Assembly (NCBI GenBank): GCA_021841025.1
Contig: JAKBWA010000003.1
Location: 24,356-88,355, forward strand
Length of the DNA: 64,000 nucleotides
Direction of reading: 5' to 3'
DNA from: Bacillota bacterium
GTDB lineage: Bacteria > Bacillota > Sulfobacillia > Sulfobacillales > Sulfobacillaceae
Under the pieces are notes generated by a model. It saw nothing but the letters and a program-made list of their open reading frames with translations, was not told where the DNA came from and searched no databases. Each line of letters starts with the position of its first letter. Within the stretch, counting starts at the first letter, position 1. The position numbers and the translations under genes were made by a program. Below, one piece after another: positions 25,454 to 33,541 of this stretch.

Positions 25454-25846
25454 TTGATTCTTCATGTGACATCCGCCTTGTTAGGATTTGTGGCAGCATT
25501 AGTATTGTCTATCATGGCATATCGCCACAGGCGGCAGCGGGAATTGCCCGATACATTCTGGAAGTATGAGGCCTATTTACAAATTAACACCTTGCTTTTG
25601 GCCGTATTTGGCACGACCTTGTATTTAATGGGCGGAAGGCCCAAAGTGGAGTGGCACCTTTTGTACGGCGCCATGGCATTGTTGACAGTTATGGCGCAGC
25701 GAGGACTGAGACCAGGGCGACAGTTGCGGCAAGTCCTCGCCGAAGATTATGGTCGGTTTCATGAAGTCTGGATCTACTTTGGTTTGAATCTCTTTTTGTG
25801 GGCAATGTATGGGAGAGGATTGACAACAGGGTTCTTTGGCTTCTAA
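25454..25846 (+). CDS. Small four-helix membrane protein of unknown function
   Basis: About 130 residues with four hydrophobic segments (LHVTSALLGFVAALVLSIMA, YLQINTLLLAVFGTTLYLMG, LLYGAMALLTVMAQ, WIYFGLNLFLWAMYG). I do not recognise the family. The only canonical start, TTG 25454, has no SD and falls inside the first membrane segment. AAAGGAG at 25414-25420 points to ACG 25430 (9-base spacer), which would give a natural N terminus MKVIYQIVLILHVT. A terminator follows. Confidence 0.65.
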   Translation: MILHVTSALLGFVAALVLSIMAYRHRRQRELPDTFWKYEAYLQINTLLLAVFGTTLYLMGGRPKVEWHLLYGAMALLTVMAQRGLRPGRQLRQVLAEDYGRFHEVWIYFGLNLFLWAMYGRGLTTGFFGF

Positions 25847-25881
25847 CAATAGGAAGACCTTTTGTCTTCGCGTGAGGGACT

Positions 25882-25914
25882 AGAGCATCTGGACCGGGGC
25901 CAGGGCTCTTTTTT
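25882..25914 (+). terminator. Rho-independent terminator
   Basis: AGAGC ... CTGG pairs with CCAG ... GCTCT around ACCGGGG, followed by six T. Confidence 0.75.
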
Positions 25915-26122
25915 CTGTTGAAATGAACTACAGGAATAGGGAAAGGAATATTGTGCAAGCCAAGTGGTTTAAGACCCCCCGCCGTCGTATAATGGGGTCA
26001 GAACCTGCATCCAGCAGAACTGAGGCATACAGAATTTCCAGCGGCATGGTGCGGCAAAAGTTTGGGGAGTTTCCGTCCTGCAGATTCGTTTGGTCAGGAG
26101 AAGAGAGGAGAGAGAAAGCAGT

Positions 26123-26530
26123 ATGGTATCCCTGCATGAACAAGTGGCAGCCTTGTCACAAGAGCATAGTGCTGTGGAAGACCGGCTGTTTCTTTTGTCG
26201 GATGCTTTGGAAGAACCGGATGATGGAGATGTTGAATGGCGCGAGGAAACTGCCGACGATGTGCTTCAGTATATGGCGGTGCATTTGCTTGAACACATGA
26301 AAACCGAAGAGGAAACGGTATTTCCCTATGGCACCAGGATAGGGCTGTCCAATTTAGTGATGGATTTAATGAATCAGCATGAAAAGTTGCGTCGTGATCT
26401 CTCTCGTCTGGTGGAAGATTTATCCCGAAACTGGTTGGGGACGAAGGACAGCGGCAAAGAATTTATTGCCTTGTTGCAGGATCATATTGCGCAAGAAGAA
26501 ACGTCATTCTTTCCTCTCGTCGATGCTTGA
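26123..26530 (+). CDS. Hemerythrin-like HHE domain protein
   Basis: A 135-residue all-helical protein with the hemerythrin cation-binding pattern: EHSAVEDR, HLLEHMKTEEETVFP, MNQHEKL and DHIAQEETSFFP. The histidines and glutamates can bind a di-iron centre for oxygen, NO or iron handling. ATG 26123 lies behind GGAGAGAG. A TATAAT at 25988-25993 lies upstream, with a poor -35. It converges on the globin-coupled diguanylate cyclase, another probable oxygen-linked protein. Confidence 0.85.
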   Translation: MVSLHEQVAALSQEHSAVEDRLFLLSDALEEPDDGDVEWREETADDVLQYMAVHLLEHMKTEEETVFPYGTRIGLSNLVMDLMNQHEKLRRDLSRLVEDLSRNWLGTKDSGKEFIALLQDHIAQEETSFFPLVDA

Positions 26531-26716
26531 TCAGGTATTTTAATCTATGCAAATTGTCTTAAGTCTCGAGCAATATAATGGGGCGGGATATTTGGAATTG
26601 CTGATATCTTAAAGATGTACTGGGCAAGAGCTTCCGAACAAATCCGGTGTGGAGAGTAGGCTCCGGAACTGTTTGTCCGCTCTTTTTTGATTCTGGCCTA
26701 AGAATGCTCTCAACCA

Positions 26717-27703
26717 TTATTGCGGTCCCAAACTTTGGGTCGGGAATATATCAAAGCGATACGGAATTTCACCATCGGCCATCACACAACAAAATCTTCC
26801 GGCGTCTTTGGCCCGGTAAAGAGCGGTATCCGCAGCATGATACAACGAATCCGGATCCGTGCCGTTCTGTGGATACCAGGCTATGCCTGCAGAAAATTTC
26901 ACCTGATGTTCTTTGAGAAGCAATTCGGCGAGGGACTTAAGACGTTCGAGAAGAGGATGGATACTGGGAATATCGACAACCCACCAGGCAAATTCATCCC
27001 CACCGAGTCGGCCAAATGCGTCGCCGGTACGCCCCAGAGACTGCTGCAAGTGGCCAAAGGCGCGAAGCAGGTGATCACCATAAGGATGTCCGTTGGAATC
27101 GTTGATATCTTTAAAGCGGTCTAAATCCATTAACACGAAGGCAGCAGAGCTTAATTTGTGATCGATGTCCAGTGTTACCCGACTCCAAAATCCGCGGCGG
27201 TTAAAGAGCCCCGTCAGGGGATCGGTCAACGCAATGTCATTGAGCTGTCTAATTTGCGAATTTAACGCTACATCGTAGGTGTCGAGCGTGATTTTGACGT
27301 CGTTGATCCATCTCCGGCGCACTGTGAGCATCCGGGGCACTGGCGGATGAGAGGGAGCGTTTACTATGTCGTGATATGTAGAGAACAGCAAGTTGTACAA
27401 CCCGACATACCAGGACGGAAAAACGTGGGCTCTGATGTGAGAAAAGCCGACGCGCCTTGCTGCATTGGCATTGCCCGTATCGCGGGGAGAACCGCAAAAA
27501 ACCGGACGGTACGCTTCAAGATGAGATCGGAACCAGGTTTTGGGGTCGAGATCACTTGGGAGGACAGCACATATTTGTGAGTCCAGGATCGCCGTTTCGG
27601 CAGCCATGTCGCACCACCGGGAGAACATCAAATGAATTCCCTCCTGACAGGTTTGCCACTGGTGTTCGTCGTCATCCGTCCAAATCCACAAGAGGTCGAC
27701 CAT
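26717..27703 (-). CDS. Globin-coupled diguanylate cyclase (protoglobin-GGDEF)
   Basis: A 328-residue protein. The N-terminal ~160 residues resemble the heme-binding globin of globin-coupled sensors: RRVGFSHIRAHVFPSWYVGL matches the HemAT region around the proximal histidine (HxRIGxxPxWY). The C-terminal GGDEF domain has LTDPLTGLFNRRGF, DLDRFKDIND and an intact RLGGDEF, so cyclic-di-GMP synthesis under oxygen control is expected. I saw no RxxD inhibitory site before GGDEF. ATG 27703 follows AAAGGATG; an upstream frame start at 27736 lacks an SD. Confidence 0.85.
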   Translation of the reverse strand: MVDLLWIWTDDDEHQWQTCQEGIHLMFSRWCDMAAETAILDSQICAVLPSDLDPKTWFRSHLEAYRPVFCGSPRDTGNANAARRVGFSHIRAHVFPSWYVGLYNLLFSTYHDIVNAPSHPPVPRMLTVRRRWINDVKITLDTYDVALNSQIRQLNDIALTDPLTGLFNRRGFWSRVTLDIDHKLSSAAFVLMDLDRFKDINDSNGHPYGDHLLRAFGHLQQSLGRTGDAFGRLGGDEFAWWVVDIPSIHPLLERLKSLAELLLKEHQVKFSAGIAWYPQNGTDPDSLYHAADTALYRAKDAGRFCCVMADGEIPYRFDIFPTQSLGPQ

Positions 27704-28129
27704 AATCAGACATCCTTTCCGAAAGATGGAATACATATACTCTAATATTCGGTTTTTTTTGGCAAAATCCTTCTACAGAGAGTAAAATTCGGAAATGGTG
27801 GATATCCATGGTGTTGGCTTAAGAAAAGCCAGAGTACTCTGTTTGTGTGCTCCATTCACAACTTTCTCATCGCGTTCGCAACGTTATTGCCAAAAAGACA
27901 CAGTACCGGCGTGACTATCGCGGGGGCCAGACCCCAGAATTCTCGCTCTGGCAATCAGATCTCGAACCTATGGGAAAAGGTCTTAAAGCAAAAAGGTTCC
28001 AACGCGGGATGTGGTTCAAAAATTCTAAGAGAAGAGCTAGGCAACTTGAGAACACCATCCATTTATTTCATCTTGAAGAATAATCGGGCTTACCGGAACT
28101 TGTGAATTGTTCAGTGGGGAAGATCTCTC
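27704..28129. other. Intergenic region before the MFS pseudogene
   Basis: Overlapping open frames around 27845-28105 have no SD and match nothing I recognise. No repeat, tRNA or transposase was seen. Confidence 0.5.
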
Positions 28130-29300
28130 GGTGCGTGGATCGACCCCGTTGCTTTGCTTGCCTATGCCGTTCGCATTCTGCCTCACGGCGTGGGGATAGC
28201 CTGGATTTTATTAGCGTCAGATCTCCCCGGCCGTCATGATTTCTCGTTGGATAGGGCCTGTGATAGAGGATTTGGACAAGCGCCGGATATTTTCATTAGG
28301 GGCAATCTATTGCTCGCTGTCCCCGCTGTGATTTTGTTTGCTCTGGTGGATCTAGGGCATGACGTAATCCTGGTGTTTGTCATGATTGTGTTGCTGAGCT
28401 TATGCGGCGTTTTTCCCTATCTTGGGGCTAGCCTTCTTACAACCGAGATGGTTTCCCGTGAACATCTCCCCCAAGTTAAAGGACCTCAAGGGATCACCAG
28501 CGGTGCCGTTATGTTAGCGGGATCCCTCATTGGAGGAATAATTGTGACGATGACATCGGTGGCGGACGGATTCTCATTACGACCATTTCCTATTTGTGGT
28601 ACGCCTTGTGGTCTATGACATGGCCGTCTTTAGAACAGGCGGATCGTCAGAGCAGACCTGTCGAGACGAGGAGATTAGCTTATTTTACCGAACTTCGCGA
28701 AGGGGTTCGGGTTGCCCGGACTAACCCGGTGGTGATGTTAGTGTTGAGCCTTGGGCATGAGCTGGGGCATTATTGGCGGCAGCTATTATGTTTTGTTAAG
28801 TTACGTAGGCGCGGGGGCTCTCAGCGCGAACGGCACAGGCATTGGGTTCTTTTATGCCTTAGACGGAGCCGGGTATATGACAGGAGGGGGCATTGCGGGC
28901 CGGTGGCTGGGGTCTCATGACAAGATGAGCCGGATCGCCATAATGGGAGCCTATGGGCGGCAAAGCCTATTCCTAGTCTTTTTTGCACGAAGTACTCAGT
29001 TAGATCCGGCGATTTTTTGGCTGCTGTTGATGCGTATTGCATCGGGAATCGTCGTGACCTTGGACCAGGTAATGCTCCAAGTGCATGTTCCCCAAGCGTA
29101 TCAAGGGCGTATCATCGCCCTTCATGGCGGGTTATACGGTATTTTGATGCAGATTTCCTACCTTTTTGGAGGATGGGGAATTCGCACCTTTGGGGACGCC
29201 GGATTTCAGCACATTCTTAGCGGCTCTTTCCGGAATTGTTGGACTCTTGGTGGTCCTTACAACACGGAGAATGGGATTATTGCAAGGGGCCATCTCTAAT
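28130..29300 (+). pseudogene. MFS transporter, decayed by frameshifts
   Basis: Consecutive pieces in different frames spell an MFS-type transporter. The first piece starts WIDPVALLAYAV. A second (WYALWSMTWPSLEQADRQ) is in another frame from about 28600. A third (WGIIGGSYYVLLSYVGAGAL) is back in the first frame from about 28760. A last segment (LSGIVGLLVVLTTRRMGL) is in a further frame from about 29215. At least three frameshifts are needed and the N-terminal ~50-70 residues are missing, so this is a remnant. Hydrophobic segments and the GAGYMTGGGIAGRWLGS loop support the family. Confidence 0.8.
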
Positions 29301-29412
29301 AAAGTGGATCGTCACGCCTGATCGTTGGCCAAAAAGACGGGAACGCGCGAGTCTTCCTCTCTTTTCCGTAATGTTCCCTGGCCTTAACCAAACGGGGTGG
29401 CAAAGGGGTTTT

Positions 29413-30768
29413 TCAAATAGATTTGTTGGGCAAAAGGGCTGGGAGGTTCCTAGCGTGCTGTGATGAGGGATTTAGGTCCCTTAAGGGAATTGCGTTCAAA
29501 GACGGAGCTCTGGTCCCGAATATCACGCTATGGCCCAATAGCTGCAATTCGCTGGGCATGAAGCTGCCCCCTTGCGAGCGGTGGCTGAGAACCTGGCCGG
29601 TTTTGGCATTCACATCCCACAATGTTCCTTGGCCGTCGCCGACCAAAAGTTGGCCGTGATAAAAGAGAGGGGCCTGCGTGATTTGTTGATGATTCAGATG
29701 ATCTTTCCATATGACTTGGCCCGTGTCAGCCTTCAAGGCATAAAGGGATTTGGTGATAGGGCTGCCAAAATACAGGACACCTTTATGATAGGTGGGAATA
29801 CCGGCCTCGTTGCTGGCGCGTCCACTGGCCGCATAAGGCAAAGGGCCTGTGCCCAGAGGCTTTTGCCAGATTATCTTCCCTGTGTTTTTGTTGAGATCGA
29901 CTGCGTTAAACACATTGCCTGATGAGGTGCTTTTAACCGTTTCGGTGTAAATGTTGGATCCCACCACCAAAGGCGGACAGTCGTCTAAAGCGCCACTGAC
30001 TCCCTGAAAGGGGGTTTTCCAGGCTATAGTCCACGTTTTGAGATTGACTGCGTAGAAGTCATAAGGATAAGCGCCGCCAAAATAGAGGGTATGACCCGAG
30101 ATTGCCGGCGAAGCCATGCTCACATAGCTGGCAATGGGCATTTTCCGTATAATTCGGCCATTGTTAGCATTGAGTTCCAGTAGAGAGTCTGATCCTCCGA
30201 CAGCGTATAACTGAGAGTGCCAGTAAACGGGCGTCGGCATATTTTCTCCCACCGTGTTGTCCTGCCAGAGAATCTGTCCCGTCGTGGCTGACAGCGCGAT
30301 CACACTGCTAGCCTTTGTGCCCCTAATAGCCGAGTGATGGGGAACAGGACGGGAAGGAAAAGTGCTGTTTCCGGTTCCAATAAACACTTGACCGCCGATA
30401 ACCAGGGGTTTGGTCATGACTTGATTGTTTACGGGAGTCGTCCAGAGCACTTTGCCATTGACGGCATTGACGGCGATGACCATATAAGGATTGGTTACGG
30501 TACCGCCATAGACAATGCCTTGTACCACCACGGGATTCATCACGGCTCCGCCGGGATAAATCCAGGACGCTGACAGAGAAGGGGTTTTAGCCGAATGGGC
30601 GAAGTGGGCTTGATGCATACGGAACATGAGAGACGACGCCAAACCGAGCGTCGGGTTGACGACAGCGTTCTCGTTTGGCAACGGCCATGACAGGGTAGCT
30701 AATAACACCAGGGCGGCGGCGCTGTACCATGGCCACTTGATGCGTTGAACTCCGATTTGTATGCCCAT
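29413..30768 (-). CDS. Secreted PQQ-like beta-propeller protein (tetrathionate hydrolase-like candidate)
   Basis: A 451-residue protein with a signal-like N terminus (WPWYSAAALVLLATLSWP) and seven or eight blades with the PQQ-repeat pattern (VIAVNAVNGKVLW, VIALSATTGQILW, LYALKADTGQVIW). The family includes BamB, quinoprotein dehydrogenases and the acidophile tetrathionate hydrolase TetH. The stretches GENMPTPVYW and SGALDDCPP resemble my memory of TetH sequences around its essential aspartate; this is unverified. No cytochrome c CxxCH is present. ATG 30768 follows AAAGGAGAG. A paralogue lies at 48804-50714. Confidence 0.75.
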   Translation of the reverse strand: MGIQIGVQRIKWPWYSAAALVLLATLSWPLPNENAVVNPTLGLASSLMFRMHQAHFAHSAKTPSLSASWIYPGGAVMNPVVVQGIVYGGTVTNPYMVIAVNAVNGKVLWTTPVNNQVMTKPLVIGGQVFIGTGNSTFPSRPVPHHSAIRGTKASSVIALSATTGQILWQDNTVGENMPTPVYWHSQLYAVGGSDSLLELNANNGRIIRKMPIASYVSMASPAISGHTLYFGGAYPYDFYAVNLKTWTIAWKTPFQGVSGALDDCPPLVVGSNIYTETVKSTSSGNVFNAVDLNKNTGKIIWQKPLGTGPLPYAASGRASNEAGIPTYHKGVLYFGSPITKSLYALKADTGQVIWKDHLNHQQITQAPLFYHGQLLVGDGQGTLWDVNAKTGQVLSHRSQGGSFMPSELQLLGHSVIFGTRAPSLNAIPLRDLNPSSQHARNLPALLPNKSI

Positions 30769-31260
30769 AGAGAAGTCTCTCCTTTGATTGGCGAAATAAT
30801 GTGGCGTATGAAGTCTATCAATGGAGGCTGAATCGTGACTGAAGGGGAACTTAAGGTTAACTGAAAACAGCACAAAAAAGGCCATAAGGTCTGGATACCC
30901 TGGTAGTCTGCGGTATGATGTGTCAGAAGGGGACATGAGAAAAACGGCCGTTCGTTGGCTTTGCTGGGTGTCGTCATACCAAGACAGCCTTGACCCTAAG
31001 GGTAGGGGGTTTTAAGGTTGTGGGGAAAGAGGTGCCATCCGGATGTTTTGGGCAAATGGCCCAAAGACTTGAACCTAGAGCTGGCTTCAAAGGGATTCGA
31101 AAGAGCGCAGAGTCCGGTGCAGTGGGTATCTTGAGCCATATCTGTATGGTTGCGCAAATATGATACATTACTAATAGCACGAGACACGTCAAGAATTACC
31201 TTGTCTGAGATCGGGAGGCGTTATTTTGCGCCTGGACACAAATAAGGAGTCGTCAATACT
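30769..31260. other. Intergenic region between divergent propeller and manC genes
   Basis: No coding-like frame. I looked for c-di-GMP-type riboswitch cores and consensus promoters and found none convincing on either strand. Confidence 0.5.
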
Positions 31261-32307
31261 ATGGCACGATGGTTGGTTATCTTAGCAGGAGGACGCGGAG
31301 AGAGGTTCTGGCCGTTGTCACGGATGATGCACCCCAAACAGTTTTTAACCCTTATGGGTAATCACAGTATGATTCGAACGACCAGGGACAGGGTGCGTTC
31401 GATCATTGGACCGGAAAATACATGGGTCGTAACGGGACAAGACTATGTCGAGAAAGTCCAAACCAATTTGCCTGATGTGCCGCCGTCTCACATTTTAGGT
31501 GAGCCCGTGGGACGAAACACGGCGCCCTCCATTACCTGGGCGGCGGCATCAATTTATCAAAGGGATAAAGATGCGGTAATATTAGTCTTGCCCTCTGATC
31601 ACCTTATCAAATATCAGAAACGATTTCAGAAACTGGCCGAATTGGCCTTGGGGGCGGCTGAGGCGCGCCGGGGATTTTACACATTCGGCATTTTGCCCAC
31701 TCACGCGGAAACGGGTTACGGTTATATTGAGCATGGAGCTGAAGTCGAACACGAGATTCTTCGTGTTAAGCGATTTGTCGAAAAACCGCCGATTGAAGAA
31801 GCTCAGTTTATGGTCGAATCTGGACGGTTTTTTTGGAATTCCGGAATGTTTGCCTTCAGAGCCGATGAATATTTGTTGGCAGTGGAACGCTTCATTCCCG
31901 ATTTGTGGGAGGGTATTAATGCTTTAATGCGTGAGCCAGACCGGGTAGAATTGATTTTTCCGGAACTGCCGCAGGTTTCAGTGGATCATGGCATTATGGA
32001 AAAGGCCAAAGATGTCTATGTATTGCCAGCCGATATCGGCTGGGATGACGTGGGCACTTTTGCCGCTTTGGCCAGACATCTGCCTCGCAATGATGAGCAA
32101 AATGCTGCCCGCGGGCACGCGATTTTTGTGGACAGCCAAAACGTCACGGCGATTACGGAAGGACCCGTCGTGTCGTTTATCGGCGTGAAAGATTTATTTG
32201 TGGTGGCCACCAAAGACGCCGTCCTCATTTTGTCTCCCGATCGCAGTCAAGACGTGCGTCAAGTAGTTCAAGCCCTTAAGGAAGGACAGCACGAGCATTT
32301 GTTGTAA
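31261..32307 (+). CDS. manC: Mannose-1-phosphate guanylyltransferase
   Basis: Makes GDP-mannose from mannose-1-phosphate and GTP for polysaccharide or glycolipid synthesis. It has the nucleotide loop LAGGRGERFWPLSR with MHPKQFL, then GEPVGRNTAPSITWAA, VLPSDHLI, FVEKP and NSGMFAF, all ManC/AlgA signatures. At 348 residues it has only the pyrophosphorylase part, with no C-terminal isomerase cupin. ATG 31261 follows TAAGGAG. galU follows 88 bases later, so they are probably one operon for sugar nucleotides. Confidence 0.94.
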   Translation: MARWLVILAGGRGERFWPLSRMMHPKQFLTLMGNHSMIRTTRDRVRSIIGPENTWVVTGQDYVEKVQTNLPDVPPSHILGEPVGRNTAPSITWAAASIYQRDKDAVILVLPSDHLIKYQKRFQKLAELALGAAEARRGFYTFGILPTHAETGYGYIEHGAEVEHEILRVKRFVEKPPIEEAQFMVESGRFFWNSGMFAFRADEYLLAVERFIPDLWEGINALMREPDRVELIFPELPQVSVDHGIMEKAKDVYVLPADIGWDDVGTFAALARHLPRNDEQNAARGHAIFVDSQNVTAITEGPVVSFIGVKDLFVVATKDAVLILSPDRSQDVRQVVQALKEGQHEHLL

Positions 32308-32395
32308 ACAGGCATTGTTTAGCTGTCTGTGGTCGACTGAAGAGAAGGGGAAAGGACCTTTTCGCGCATGCACACGAAAGGCAGGAACCAGGTCT

Positions 32396-33289
32396 ATGAG
32401 AACTATCAGGAAAGCCGTTATACCAGCAGCAGGGCTGGGCACACGCTTTTTGCCGGCAACCAAAGCGCAACCCAAAGAAATGATTTCTTTAATCGATAAA
32501 CCGACGATCCAGTATATCGTTGAAGAGGCCGTGTCATCCGGTATTGATGATCTTCTGGTGGTCATTGGACGGGATAAAGGCAGCATTGAAGACCATTTTG
32601 ACCGGGCTCCCGAATTAGAGGATTTTCTCCGCAGTCGGGGCAAGACGGATTTGTTGGACGTGGTAATGAACGTTTCCCGGCTGGCGAATTTGCATTTTAT
32701 CCGGCAGAAGGAGCCTTTAGGGCTAGGACATGCGGTGTTGGCGGCTCGCTATCATGTCGGCGAGGAACCCTTTGCCGTGTTGTTAGGGGATGATGTAATG
32801 CAGGCCAATCCCCCCGTTCTCAAGCAACTCATGGATTTTTGGCGCCCGGATCTTTCGGTGATCGCCGTTTCGCCAGTGAGTCCGGAAGAAGCCAACCGAT
32901 ATGGCATCGTTTATGGAGAATGGACATCCGAAGGAGCTTTTCAGGTTTCGCATCTTGTGGAAAAACCGCCGAAGTCCAAAACGCCGAGAGACCCTTTGGC
33001 GATCATGGGACGATATATTTTGTCCCCCTCCGTATTTTCTGTCTTGGACGACATTCCTCCCGGAGCAGGAGGAGAGATTCAGCTGACGGATGCGCTGGAT
33101 GTTATGGCCCGCCAGGGACAGCTTCTCGCCGTGCCGTACCGGGGTAAACGCTTTGATGTCGGAGAAAAGTTCGGATTTATTAAAGCCACAATTGAGGCGG
33201 CCCTGGATCGGGATGATTTGCGAGATGACGTTATTGCTTACCTCAAGGACCTCATGGCGCAGTTGGAAATCGAAGATGCTTCGTTATAG
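32396..33289 (+). CDS. galU: UTP-glucose-1-phosphate uridylyltransferase
   Basis: Forms UDP-glucose. The N terminus MRTIRKAVIPAAGLGTRFLP is the classic GalU start, followed by KEMISLIDKPTIQYIVEEAV, LGLGHAVLAA, LLGDDV, VEKP and GGEIQLTDAL. It has 297 residues, the normal size. ATG 32396 follows AAAGGCAGGAACC. A longer frame from 32315 is not supported. A strong terminator follows. Confidence 0.96.
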   Translation: MRTIRKAVIPAAGLGTRFLPATKAQPKEMISLIDKPTIQYIVEEAVSSGIDDLLVVIGRDKGSIEDHFDRAPELEDFLRSRGKTDLLDVVMNVSRLANLHFIRQKEPLGLGHAVLAARYHVGEEPFAVLLGDDVMQANPPVLKQLMDFWRPDLSVIAVSPVSPEEANRYGIVYGEWTSEGAFQVSHLVEKPPKSKTPRDPLAIMGRYILSPSVFSVLDDIPPGAGGEIQLTDALDVMARQGQLLAVPYRGKRFDVGEKFGFIKATIEAALDRDDLRDDVIAYLKDLMAQLEIEDASL

Positions 33290-33325
33290 CGTTCTAAAAG
33301 CCCTTTAAAGCATTGGCACACTAGT

Positions 33326-33365
33326 ATCGGCAGACTTGTTATCCCAAGTCTGCCGATGATTTTTT
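33326..33365 (+). terminator. Rho-independent terminator after galU
   Basis: A perfect 12-bp stem (ATCGGCAGACTT at 33326-33337 with AAGTCTGCCGAT at 33346-33357) is followed within two bases by a T-run. Confidence 0.92.
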
Positions 33366-33425
33366 GAGGCATACTCCTTTCACCACCTTGAGAAGTGTCT
33401 CAATTTTGGTTTGTTTTGCAGGCGC

Positions 33426-33432
33426 TGTCGAG
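33426..33432 (+). promoter_or_regulatory. Possible Spo0A box upstream of spoIIE
   Basis: TGTCGAG matches the 0A box (TGTCGAA) at 6 of 7 positions, ~110 bases before spoIIE. Bacillus spoIIE is Spo0A-activated. Such a short match occurs by chance, so support is weak. Confidence 0.25.
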
Positions 33433-33541
33433 AAGTTCCTTTCGGGGTACGTCAATAATTACCAAAAACTGGCACACTCGTTTTGGTATGGTTATGCGTG
33501 ATTGAAGCCAAAGGCCATGCAAATGAGGAGTGTTCAAAGAT

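Noticed and set aside
27845..28105. Overlapping 78-86 codon frames
   Set aside because: Considered as a transposase remnant but no motif supports it.
30969..31200. Possible riboswitch between the propeller and manC genes
   Set aside because: Searched for c-di-GMP-I/II and similar cores by eye; no conserved core was found.
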